From the NCBI GenBank assembly GCA_965371445.1, contig CBDUYN010000118.1, forward strand, positions 1-31,672: 31,672 bases of DNA, given 5' to 3'. This DNA comes from DASWIG01 sp965371445. GTDB lineage: Bacteria; Acidobacteriota; Thermoanaerobaculia; Multivoradales; J023. Shown in pieces: positions 1-8,455 of the stretch (position 1 is the first letter of the stretch; the number at the start of each line of letters is the position of its first letter). Below the pieces are notes generated by a model. It ran no database searches and was not told the DNA's origin. It worked only from the letters and a program-made list of their open reading frames with translations. The position numbers were made by a program, and so were the translations under genes.

Positions 1-1
1 G

Positions 2-94
2 GGGATCGTCGAGGCGACGGGGTACCGTCGGCGGGAGCGGGAGGTGGGGGTGTTGACGGGGTTCGTGGAGACGTCCACGCCCTCCCTGGGTTGA
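2..94 (+). other. possible C-terminal tail of a plus-strand CDS entering from the left
   Basis: The plus-strand frame starting at base 2 is open from the window edge to TGA at 92-94 and has GC-rich third positions. The peptide is Arg/Glu/Val-rich (GIVEATGYRRREREVGVLTG...). It looks more protein-like than the minus-strand toxin frame here. Its stop codon falls inside the REP-like palindrome. It could be the end of a neighbouring gene brought next to the toxin by the rearrangement, or chance. I do not recognise a family. Confidence 0.22.
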
Positions 95-129
95 AACCCA
101 GGGCGGGGCGATGCCGTCCCTCCGGGACG
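84..129. repeat. REP-like element: two adjacent perfect hairpins
   Basis: Two palindromes lie 11 bases apart. The first is CCCTGGGTTGAAACCCAGGG at 84-103, with 9-bp arms and a GA loop. The second is CGTCCC/GGGACG at 115-129 with a TCC loop. Paired GC-rich palindromes of this size are typical of REP/BIME elements mobilised by RAYT transposases, and such a transposase gene lies at the other end of this window. The element sits inside the toxin reading frame. Confidence 0.7.
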
Positions 130-199
130 AAAAATCTCAGCGTTTTGTAGATGTCGTGGACGTCCTCCTCCGTTTCCGGGCGAAGGATCAACTGTCGGG

Positions 200-421
200 T
201 CATGTCGTGCCCAGGAGCCTGGCTTTGACCTCCTCCCAGGGCGTCCCCGCCTCGGGGTCTCGGTAGTAGGCGTCCAGGCGGCGATCGAGCTCCTGACGCT
301 CGGCCTGACTGACCGGGACCGCCTCCGGGACGGCTTCGATGCTGTCCCAAATCGCCTGGACGAGCCGTACACGCTCCGGCACGCTCAGCTCAAGGACGTC
401 ACTCATCCGGATGTTCTTCAT
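200..421 (-). CDS. addiction-module antitoxin (TIGR02574-like)
   Basis: Starting at the ATG at 421 gives ~73 residues, the usual length for this small antitoxin family. The frame is open to 499, but the upstream residues are unlike the family. Recognisable features are ELSVPERVRLVQAIWDSI near the N-terminus, then SQAERQELDRRLDAYYRDP, then the C-terminal GTPWEEVKARLLG. This is the characteristic pattern of putative addiction-module components that bind and neutralise ParE-type toxins. A second ATG at 406 is also possible. The stop overlaps the toxin start (ATGA), so the pair was translationally coupled. Because the toxin is broken, the antitoxin is probably an orphan here. The family is autoregulatory in other systems, but I see no operator. 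Confidence 0.85.
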   Translation of the reverse strand: MKNIRMSDVLELSVPERVRLVQAIWDSIEAVPEAVPVSQAERQELDRRLDAYYRDPEAGTPWEEVKARLLGTT

Positions 422-547
422 GGAACCGAGCTTACCACCGCTTGGGCACAACCGCATCATGGCTTTCGCCTTGCCACAATCTGCTCCAACCATGCCCACC
501 TACCGTCAAGCGGCGCCGCACCCTTCGGGAAGCCAATCCGTCTGTCG

Positions 548-1906
<1,359 letters not shown>

Positions 1907-1909
1907 CGT

Positions 1910-3409
1910 CTAGCTTTCTTCGGCCTTCTCGGCGACGGGATCGGGCAGCATCACGAAAAACGTGCTCCCCCTGCCGGGGGTCGATTCCACCTCGAGACGT
2001 CCGCCGTGCTGGGTGACCAGGCTGTCGACCACCGTCAGGCCGAGGCCCGTGCCGGTGAACTTGGTGCTAAAAAAGGGCTGGAAGATCTTCTCTTTCGCCT
2101 CGGCGTCGATGCCCGGCCCGTCGTCCTCGACGGCGACGATGATGCCATCTCCCTGGGGGAAAGGGGAAGCGCGCACTACGATCCGGCCGCCGGATTTCTC
2201 CGGGTCCTCGCCGATGGCCTCGGCGGCGTTCGAGATCAGGTTGACGAGGACTTGGCGGATCTGCTCCGGGTCGAGCAGGAAGCTCCCGAGCTCCGGGGCC
2301 GTCTCCAGCTCGATGGCGATCGACTTGCGCAAGAGCCCCGGGCGAAGGAGCTGGGCCGTCTCTTCCAGGAGCCCCGCGACGGCGGTCTCCGAACGCCGCG
2401 GCGGAGACGGCCGGCCGAATCTGAGCAACGTCCGGATGGTCGCGTCGATGCGTTTGAGCTCGGCGAGCATCTGCTCGATCACGTCGCGGTTCGCGTCTTG
2501 GCCGGCCTCGTCGTGGAGGATCTCGAGGGCGCCCTGGATACCGGCGAGAGGGTTCTTGATCTCGTGCGCCAGGCCCGCGGCGAGCTGGCCCAGCGAGGCG
2601 AGCCGATCGGCGTGGTGCATCCGGTCGGCGAGGTGCTCCTCACGCCGCCGCTGGTCGTGAAGCGTCCGGGCGAGCGACTCGAAGATCGCCGCCGAAGCCG
2701 GGTCGAGGAGCACCCCCGGACGCGGCGTCCCCGGGTGGCTGGCGTCGAGGTCGGCCTGCACCTGCTCCGCCGAGCGCCGGGCGGAGCGCACCATCATCCG
2801 GTTGACGAGACCCGCCACGACGATCCAGACCGCTATCCCCAGGACCACCCAGAAGCGCAGCCGGCCGTTCACCGCCGCCACCTGCGCGCTCAGGTCGCGG
2901 CGCATCGACGCGACACCGCGCACCTCGCCCACCTCGTGACAGGGCAGGCAGGTCTCGTCGGCGCGAATCCGCATCAGCCCGTGCATGGAGGTCGTGCCGC
3001 CTTCGCGGGTCAGCCAGAACCTCTCCTCGGTGCCCCCGGCAAGGGCCTCGGCGACATCGCGCTCGCCTTCGTCGCTCTCGCCCGCGACCCGGCGTCCGGC
3101 GGCGTCGAAGATCTGAAGCTCCACGGCGCTAAAGGAGCTCGTGAGCTCCGTCAGGCGTTGGTAGACCTCGGCCTCCGGGTCGGCGGTCATGACCAGATGG
3201 AGGTTCCGGACCGCCGCCTCCAGGAGGATCTCGGAATCGCTGGCGTGGGCCCGGAGGACTTCCTGCTCGACCAGCCGCGTGCCGCCGAAGTAGAGCAGGG
3301 CAAAAACCAGCAGGTGGAGCGGTATCGTCAGGACCAACGTCCGCCAGTTCCAGCGCAGCTTGGTGGGCTCGGAAAGCTCTTTTCTCGCCATGGCGTCTGA
3401 TTCTGTCAT
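1910..3409 (-). CDS. membrane histidine kinase with periplasmic c-type heme motif
   Basis: The ATG at 3409 gives 499 residues; the ATG at 3391 is equally possible. Neither has a strong ribosome binding site, and the longer upstream frame lacks kinase-like residues. There are two membrane segments (about 25-43 and 186-202) flanking a periplasmic domain that ends in ETCLPCHEVGEV. The CxxCH at 154-158 is a covalent heme site just before the second membrane segment, as in DUF3365/Tll0287-type heme sensors. The cytoplasmic part has the H-box LAHEIKNPL (His282), the N-box LISNAAEA (Asn394), DDGPGI (429-434) and GTGLGL (453-458). I see no HAMP or PAS domain. It probably senses redox state or a gas ligand and signals to the adjacent NtrC-type regulator. 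The cytochrome genes across the divergent region make this pairing plausible. Confidence 0.92.
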   Translation of the reverse strand: MTESDAMARKELSEPTKLRWNWRTLVLTIPLHLLVFALLYFGGTRLVEQEVLRAHASDSEILLEAAVRNLHLVMTADPEAEVYQRLTELTSSFSAVELQIFDAAGRRVAGESDEGERDVAEALAGGTEERFWLTREGGTTSMHGLMRIRADETCLPCHEVGEVRGVASMRRDLSAQVAAVNGRLRFWVVLGIAVWIVVAGLVNRMMVRSARRSAEQVQADLDASHPGTPRPGVLLDPASAAIFESLARTLHDQRRREEHLADRMHHADRLASLGQLAAGLAHEIKNPLAGIQGALEILHDEAGQDANRDVIEQMLAELKRIDATIRTLLRFGRPSPPRRSETAVAGLLEETAQLLRPGLLRKSIAIELETAPELGSFLLDPEQIRQVLVNLISNAAEAIGEDPEKSGGRIVVRASPFPQGDGIIVAVEDDGPGIDAEAKEKIFQPFFSTKFTGTGLGLTVVDSLVTQHGGRLEVESTPGRGSTFFVMLPDPVAEKAEES

Positions 3410-3643
3410 GCCGGGGGGCGTGGATGAATCCGGATGACCTGGTCCGGATTTGGGGGCTCCACCCCGGCAACGGAGAGGTTCCTGCTCTGAGCGTCCTGAC
3501 ACGGGTCCGGCGGTGCTCGAGCTTTTTGTGGACGCGTGGTATGTTGTACGGCTGATCTGGTAGAGTGAAGGGCGGAGCAGGTCACCGGCACGGCCGAGCT
3601 GCGGCAACAACTGAAGCAAAGAGCACGCGGCGGAAAGGACTCC

Positions 3644-3925
3644 ATGGTCATCTCACTCACACCCGACCTCGAGCACGCGTTGACGGACGAAGCCCGAGAC
3701 CGCGGGACGACACCGGAGTCGCTCGCCCTGGAAAGCCTACGCGAACGCTTCGTCGCGGCCCCTTCCTCCGAGAGCCCTGCCGAGGGGGAGACTTTGGCGG
3801 ACTTCCTCCGCGATCACATCGGGGTGCTGCACAGCAGTGAGCACGTTTCGGGTGGAGCTCGTATGTCAGAGAGCTGTGGTGAGAAGCTCACCGCCGGCTT
3901 ACTTGAAAAGCATCGCGGGAAGTGA
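3644..3925 (+). CDS. putative antitoxin of a PIN-toxin pair
   Basis: This 93-residue protein starts MVISLTPDLEHALTDEARDRGTTPESLALESLRERF. A short beta-strand followed by two helices with a TTPESLALESLRERF segment resembles ribbon-helix-helix style VapB/CopG antitoxins. The C-terminal half is polar and less conserved-looking, as expected for a toxin-wrapping tail. The stop overlaps the downstream toxin start (GTGA at 3922-3925), so the two are translationally coupled. RHS antitoxins usually repress their own promoter. The upstream 3410-3643 region is the shared divergent intergenic space with the kinase gene, and I could not identify a convincing operator there. The family call depends partly on the toxin neighbour. 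Confidence 0.8.
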   Translation: MVISLTPDLEHALTDEARDRGTTPESLALESLRERFVAAPSSESPAEGETLADFLRDHIGVLHSSEHVSGGARMSESCGEKLTAGLLEKHRGK

Positions 3926-4338
3926 CGGTGATCCTTACGGACACCGGTCCCCTGGTCGCCTTGCTGGACGCAGACGACGGACGCCATGACACCTGCGTGG
4001 CCGCCGTTGAGCGTCTGCCCGCAAGCCCCTTGTTGTCGACGTGGCCCTGCTATACGGAGGCAATGTATCTGCTCGGAGCCGTAGGCGGCTATTTCTATCA
4101 GGCAAAACTCTGGCATTTGCGCGCCTTCGGACGGCTTGTCCTCCATGACCTGACAGCTGCCGAAATGGATCGAATGGCTGTTTTGATGGAAAAACATCAA
4201 GACGTTCCCATGGACATGGCCGACGCATCCTTGATCGCCGTTGCGGAGAGCGCTTCTCTCCGCCTCGTGTTCACGGTCGACCGCGACTTCTACGTCTATC
4301 GCCTTGCCGACGCCTCGGCACTGCAAGTCATACCTTGA
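3922..4338 (+). CDS. PIN-domain toxin (VapC-like ribonuclease)
   Basis: The GTG start at 3922 overlaps the antitoxin stop; a second GTG at 3928 could also serve. The 138-residue length fits PIN toxins. The acidic metal-binding residues are in place: D7 in ILTDTGPLVALLD, E46 in CYTEAMYLL, D98/D101 in MDMADASLIAVAE, and D120/D122 in FTVDRDF. These form the active site of Mg-dependent RNases that cleave tRNA or other RNA. The gene looks intact, unlike the truncated toxin at the left edge. The pair sits between the sensor operon and the cytochrome run, so it probably contributes to stability of this region rather than to electron transfer. Confidence 0.92.
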   Translation: MTVILTDTGPLVALLDADDGRHDTCVAAVERLPASPLLSTWPCYTEAMYLLGAVGGYFYQAKLWHLRAFGRLVLHDLTAAEMDRMAVLMEKHQDVPMDMADASLIAVAESASLRLVFTVDRDFYVYRLADASALQVIP

Positions 4339-4377
4339 CGGGTGAAGCCCCGGGACGCCAGGGGTGGCAAGGGCAAG

Positions 4378-4416
4378 GGGACGGGGCCTCCGATTTGCCC
4401 ACGCCGCGGCCGTCCC
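4378..4416. promoter_or_regulatory. inverted repeat upstream of the sigma54-like promoter
   Basis: GGGACGG (4378-4384) and CCGTCCC (4410-4416) form a 7-bp inverted repeat with a 25-base spacer, 31-69 bases upstream of the sigma54-like element. It could be an enhancer site for the NtrC-type regulator, although enhancers usually lie farther upstream, or a weak terminator for the toxin gene. It has no T-run. It is a suggestion only. Confidence 0.25.
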
Positions 4417-4446
4417 ATGGTCCCTTAGCCTATCGAGGACCTTCGA

Positions 4447-4462
4447 TGGTCCGGTCCTTGCA
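4447..4462 (+). promoter_or_regulatory. sigma54-type (-24/-12) promoter of the cytochrome run
   Basis: TGGTCCGGTCCTTGCA matches the consensus TGGCACG-N4-TTGCW at all invariant positions. GG lies at 4448-4449 and GC at 4460-4461, separated by exactly 10 bases. The only mismatches to the extended consensus are TC for CA in the -24 box. Transcription would start near 4473. That is just before the GGAGG ribosome site (4479-4483) and the ATG at 4493. A hairpin GGACC/GGTCC (4437-4452) and a GTCCTT/AAGGAC repeat (4454-4478) overlap it. The NtrC-family activator encoded at 548-1906 supplies the expected regulator. The element is seen in the sequence; activity is inferred. Confidence 0.65.
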
Positions 4463-4492
4463 CTGAGTAGCTAAGGACGGAGGCTGGCGTAG

Positions 4493-7369
4493 ATGAACTG
4501 CGAAAAATTCCCCGATACGCATTCCAGAATGGGGACATTTCCCCACTCCCAGGTCCTTTTTGCTCTGCTTCTCCTGCTCGCCCTGCCGGCGAGCTTGATG
4601 GCGGCGGCTCCGGTGGTCGACAGCGTCAGCGCATCCTCTACCGTCGCCGCCCCCGGCGAGGTGGTGAGCCTCCAGGTCGACGCCCACGACCCCGACTGCG
4701 CCGACACCTGCTCGGGCGGTGGCTTCGGCAGCTGCGGTCTGTCGATCAACGCGTCGCTCACCTCGTGGTCGGCACCGGCCGGCACCTTCTCGAACCAGGA
4801 CAACGGCATCACGAGCTCGCCCTACACCGGCACCGTCGACTACCAGGCGCCGCCCAACGACGGCACCTACACGGTGACGGTCGAGATCGCCGACAACGAC
4901 GGCGGCAGCCTCTGCTTCGGCGAGCGCTCCTACGCCACCGCCACGATCGACATCCTGGTCACCTCGATCACCACCCAGCCGCCGGTCGTCGACGAGCTCA
5001 CTGTCGACCGGGCGCAGATGTACCCCACCGAGTCGGCCGAGCTCTTCTGCTCCGGCAGCGATCCCGACGGCGAGGCGATCACCTACTCGTGGTCCGCGAG
5101 CCTCGGCACGGTGACGCCGGGTGCCGGAGGCGAGGCAACCTACGACGGCGGCGATCCCGGGATCGTCACCATCACCTGCACCGTCACCGACCCGAACGGT
5201 GCCTCGGGCTCCGCCAACGTCTCGGTCTCCGTTTCCGACGCCTTTCCGGAGCGCCAGCTGACGAAAGAGCTGATCACGCCGCAGCGCGTCGCCCTCGACG
5301 ACTCCGGCAAGGTCTACGTCGTCGACCCGGCGGCGGGCGGGATCGCCGTCGTCGACTTGACGTCCGGCGAGGCGATCGACTTCCTGGCCCTTCCCGGCGT
5401 CACCTCCGTCGCGGTCGACTGGGCGGGCGACCTCGTGGTCGGCAGCCGCGGCGGCGCGCGCCTCCTCAACTCGGCGGGCACCGAGCTCCTGGAGCTGGAG
5501 ACGGGCCGCGGCTTCGTCTCCGACGTCGCGGTCGACGCCATTCGCCAACGCTACGCCGTCCTGCACCGCGACAGCGGCCGGGTGGCGGTCTACGACGCCG
5601 CGGGCGGCTTCTACGCCGGCTTCGGCCAGAGCGGCGACGGCGCCGCCCAGCTCGAGCGTCCCATGGGCCTCGCCTTCACGCCCGAAGGCCGGATCGCGGT
5701 GGCCGACAGCGGCCACGGCCTGGTCAAGGTGTTCACGATCGCGGGCGAGCTGCTCTCGAGCTTCGGCGGTCTCGGCGGCGGTGCCGGGAGCTACGTCCAG
5801 CTCGGCGACGTCGAGGTCGACGGCGACGGCATCCTCTACACCACCGACGGCTACCAGGATTGGGTCCAGACCTGGAACCCCGGCGGCACGCCGCGCGAGA
5901 CCCTCGGCACCTACGGCGAAGATCTGGGACAGCTCAAGACGCCAGCGGGGATCGCGGTCTCGGGCGATCACCGCAAGCTCCTCGTGGCCTCGCTCAACGG
6001 TTCGCGCGTCGAGGTCTTCGCCCTGGCTCCGGCGGCCCACGTGCCGGCGCCCGAGGCGCTCTTGTCCGGCAACGCGATCGTCTTTGGCGACCAGCCGGTC
6101 GAGACGACGTCGAGCTTTCGGACCCTCGACCTTTCAAACGGCGGCGACGCGCCGCTCACCCTGCAGTCGGTCACGGCGGGGGGCGACTTCACCGCCAGCC
6201 ACGGCTGCGCCGCGACGATCGAGCCGGGCAGCTCCTGCGTGCTGTCGGTGGCCTTCAGGCCCGCGACGACGGGGCTCAGGAGCGCGTCGATGCGCGTCAC
6301 GACGAGCGCCGGCGTTTTTGACGTCGCGCTCTCGGGCCACGGGGTCAACCCGGCCACCGCGACGCTCTCGGACTTCGCCCTCAGCTTCCCACGCCAGGTG
6401 GTGGGGACGATGAGCGCCTCCCAGACGGTGACGCTCACCAACTACGGCACCGAGGTCCTCGCGGTCTCGGGCATCCAGGCGGGCGCGCACTTCGGAACGC
6501 TCACCAACTGCGGCAGCCTCCTCCCGGGAGCGACGACCTGCACGATCGACGTCTACTTCACGCCGGCGGCCTCGGGCGATCCGCTCTTCGCAACGCTCAT
6601 GATCTACACCAGCGCCGGCACCCGGGCGGTGTCGCTCTCCGGCCTGGCGGTCACCCTCGAGGTCACCCTGAGCCCGTTGGCGGTCGACTTCGGCAGCGTC
6701 GCGGCCGGCACGTCGAGCTTGCCGCGCACGGTGACCGTGACCAACACCGGCGACGAGGCGCTCACCTTCGCCGGGCTCGGGATCAGCGGCAGCGATCCGG
6801 GCGAGTTCGTCCTGACGAGCGACGGCTGCTCCTACCTCGTCCTCCCCGCCGGGTCCTCTTGCGCGTTCGACGTGGCCTACAGCCCCACGGTCGAGGCCGC
6901 GGCCACGGCCGAGGTGACGCTCGTGACCGACGCTCCGACGACAGGCGTCGTGACCCTCGCCGGTATCGGTGAGCCGACGATCTTCATCGACGGATTCGAG
7001 TCGGGCGACGTCTCGGCCTGGTCGAACGCCGTCGGGACGCAGCAGCTCGTCGTGATGGGCGACCTGCTGACCGGCGAAAGCACGGTCCAGGTGCTCAGCT
7101 GGCGCAACCGCCTTGCCCGTCCGGTCACGATCGAGCTCCTGACGCTTCTGGGCGAGGGCTCCGAGAACCTGGTGATCGACGACGGCTGCTCCGGCAACCT
7201 GCTCAAGCCCGGAGCGCGCTGTGAGGTGAAAGTGACCTTCGCCCCTTGGCGTGAAGGAGAGACGCTCCTACGCCTCGTCCTACCGAGTGATCCGCCCCGC
7301 GCCCTGGAGCCCGCCGACACGGTGCTCTACGGCGAAGCGCGGGCGATCGATTCGAGCGAGGAGAAGTAA
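4493..7369 (+). CDS. secreted NHL/ASPM-repeat protein with internal DGFESGD tag
   Basis: The ATG has a GGAGG site 9 bases upstream. Residues 1-38 hold a hydrophobic signal peptide (VLFALLLLLALPASLMA). Two Ig/PKD-like domains follow (about 38-155 and 162-247, with PPVVDELTVDRA and DPDGEAITYSWSA). Next is an NHL-type beta-propeller (about 256-512) with repeats such as LERPMGLAFTPEGRIAVAD. Three ASPM/SPD-2/Hydin-type beta-sandwiches follow (about 524-825), each with FGSVAAGTSS- or TNTGDEAL-like strands and a conserved Cys pair. DGFESGDVSAWS lies at 833-844, followed by ~114 more residues resembling a further sandwich. In other proteins here this tag is at the C-terminus. The protein is the first gene of the run and ends 2 bases before the small cytochrome, which suggests a surface or periplasmic scaffold for the cytochromes. 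Confidence 0.9.
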   Translation: MNCEKFPDTHSRMGTFPHSQVLFALLLLLALPASLMAAAPVVDSVSASSTVAAPGEVVSLQVDAHDPDCADTCSGGGFGSCGLSINASLTSWSAPAGTFSNQDNGITSSPYTGTVDYQAPPNDGTYTVTVEIADNDGGSLCFGERSYATATIDILVTSITTQPPVVDELTVDRAQMYPTESAELFCSGSDPDGEAITYSWSASLGTVTPGAGGEATYDGGDPGIVTITCTVTDPNGASGSANVSVSVSDAFPERQLTKELITPQRVALDDSGKVYVVDPAAGGIAVVDLTSGEAIDFLALPGVTSVAVDWAGDLVVGSRGGARLLNSAGTELLELETGRGFVSDVAVDAIRQRYAVLHRDSGRVAVYDAAGGFYAGFGQSGDGAAQLERPMGLAFTPEGRIAVADSGHGLVKVFTIAGELLSSFGGLGGGAGSYVQLGDVEVDGDGILYTTDGYQDWVQTWNPGGTPRETLGTYGEDLGQLKTPAGIAVSGDHRKLLVASLNGSRVEVFALAPAAHVPAPEALLSGNAIVFGDQPVETTSSFRTLDLSNGGDAPLTLQSVTAGGDFTASHGCAATIEPGSSCVLSVAFRPATTGLRSASMRVTTSAGVFDVALSGHGVNPATATLSDFALSFPRQVVGTMSASQTVTLTNYGTEVLAVSGIQAGAHFGTLTNCGSLLPGATTCTIDVYFTPAASGDPLFATLMIYTSAGTRAVSLSGLAVTLEVTLSPLAVDFGSVAAGTSSLPRTVTVTNTGDEALTFAGLGISGSDPGEFVLTSDGCSYLVLPAGSSCAFDVAYSPTVEAAATAEVTLVTDAPTTGVVTLAGIGEPTIFIDGFESGDVSAWSNAVGTQQLVVMGDLLTGESTVQVLSWRNRLARPVTIELLTLLGEGSENLVIDDGCSGNLLKPGARCEVKVTFAPWREGETLLRLVLPSDPPRALEPADTVLYGEARAIDSSEEK

Positions 7370-7371
7370 CG

Positions 7372-8454
7372 ATGAAGAACCGAGCCGAAGCGTCTTCCTC
7401 GACGGTTTTCCTCTGTAGCGCGGCTCTCCTCGCCGCTGTCGTCCTGGCGCCGGCCGTCCTCCCGGCGAGCGATCCTCCCCACTGGTCGAGCACGTCCCCG
7501 GAAGGGATCACGATCGACTGCACCTCGCAGTGCCACACGGGGCACCAGGCCCTGGGGGGCACCCTCACGCAGGCCGCCGGCAACGTCAACTTGTGCCAGT
7601 CGTGCCACAACACCTCGGGCCTCGCCGACACGATGCCTTTAAACGACGTCGACAAGGCGGTGCCCGGGGTGAGCGGCACCTCGCACGCCTTCGACGTGTC
7701 CGCGGTCAACGCGGCCTACGACACCCAGGTGCCCTCCCACACCGGGATGAGCCAGCGGGTGATGGGCGGCAACGTGGTCTGCTCGACCTGCCACAACCAG
7801 CACCAGTCGAAAGCCTCAAACGGCGGCCGCCCCCGCGTCTCGACGCCGAAGAAAATCCTCGACAAGGGCGGCTCCGGGACGGTGACCTCCGGCGGTGCCT
7901 ACTCCGGCTCCGAGGGCGCCTGGTACACCGTCAAGATCACCACCGGGGGCGACGTGGCGAGCGCCCGCTTTCAATACAAGCGCTTCACCGAAGCCAGCGG
8001 CTGGACGGCCTGGTCGTCCGACATGGTGCCCGGCACCGACGTGGCGCTCGACAACGGCGTCACGTTGACCTTCTCGGGCGGCGGCGACACCTACGTCCTC
8101 GACGACATGTGGGAGCTTTACGCGGGCTTCCCGTTTCTGCGCAAGGCCCTCGACAACGCCGCCGGCACCGAGCTTTTCTGCCGCGACTGCCACACCAGCT
8201 GGGTTTGGTCCCCGGCCGACGTCACCACCCATACGCCAGGCGTGAAGAAAGGACATCCGACCGGCATTGGCTTGGGCGGCGGCGCCTTTGACCGCGCCGC
8301 ACCGCTCGACGCCAACGGCGCGGAGCAGGGCGGCGGCGGCGAGGACTCGAACCCGACCAACGATTTGAAGCTCTACGGGGGCACCGTGCAGTGCTTGACC
8401 TGTCACGGCGTCCACTTCGCCGACAGCAACTCGCAGACCGTGGACGGGCAGTGA
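7372..8454 (+). CDS. secreted multiheme c-type cytochrome, 5 heme motifs
   Basis: This 360-residue protein starts behind a GGAG site in the end of the preceding gene. A signal peptide ends near residue 32 (VVLAPAVLPAS). Heme motifs are an unusual CX3CH (C50/C54/H55) and four CxxCH at 75-79, 137-141, 270-274 and 341-345. Extra His residues (for example TGHQ, NQHQ, GVHF) could be distal ligands. Between motifs three and four is a heme-free beta-rich insert (about 165-255; GTVTSGGAYSGSEGAWYTVKI... then VALDNGVTLTFSGGGDTY). It resembles Ig-like beta domains of surface proteins. The stop is one base from the giant cytochrome start, so translation is coupled. It is probably an electron carrier working with the giant cytochrome. 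I do not recognise a named family. Confidence 0.93.
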   Translation: MKNRAEASSSTVFLCSAALLAAVVLAPAVLPASDPPHWSSTSPEGITIDCTSQCHTGHQALGGTLTQAAGNVNLCQSCHNTSGLADTMPLNDVDKAVPGVSGTSHAFDVSAVNAAYDTQVPSHTGMSQRVMGGNVVCSTCHNQHQSKASNGGRPRVSTPKKILDKGGSGTVTSGGAYSGSEGAWYTVKITTGGDVASARFQYKRFTEASGWTAWSSDMVPGTDVALDNGVTLTFSGGGDTYVLDDMWELYAGFPFLRKALDNAAGTELFCRDCHTSWVWSPADVTTHTPGVKKGHPTGIGLGGGAFDRAAPLDANGAEQGGGGEDSNPTNDLKLYGGTVQCLTCHGVHFADSNSQTVDGQ

Positions 8455-8455
8455 G

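Larger units (their letters stand above)
1..203 (-). pseudogene. ParE/RelE-like toxin, N-terminus only, interrupted by a REP-like element
   Basis: The ATG at 203 overlaps the antitoxin stop by ATGA, the usual coupling in toxin-antitoxin operons. The first ~20 residues (MTRQLILRPETEEDVHDIY) look like the first strand and helix of ParE/RelE-type toxins that accompany this antitoxin family. After about residue 20 the frame enters the palindromic element at 84-129. Translation then becomes Pro/Arg/Thr-rich and unlike any ParE core, although no stop is met before the window edge. The helix pair, beta-sheet and C-terminal catalytic or binding residues expected in a ~95-residue toxin are not visible. 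I infer a disrupted, probably inactive toxin. The family call rests on a short N-terminus plus context. Confidence 0.5.

Noticed and set aside
4430..6040. A 536-residue minus-strand frame opposite the NHL protein
   Set aside because: It is a shadow frame without a start signal, and it conflicts with the sigma54-like promoter and the GGAGG site of the plus gene.
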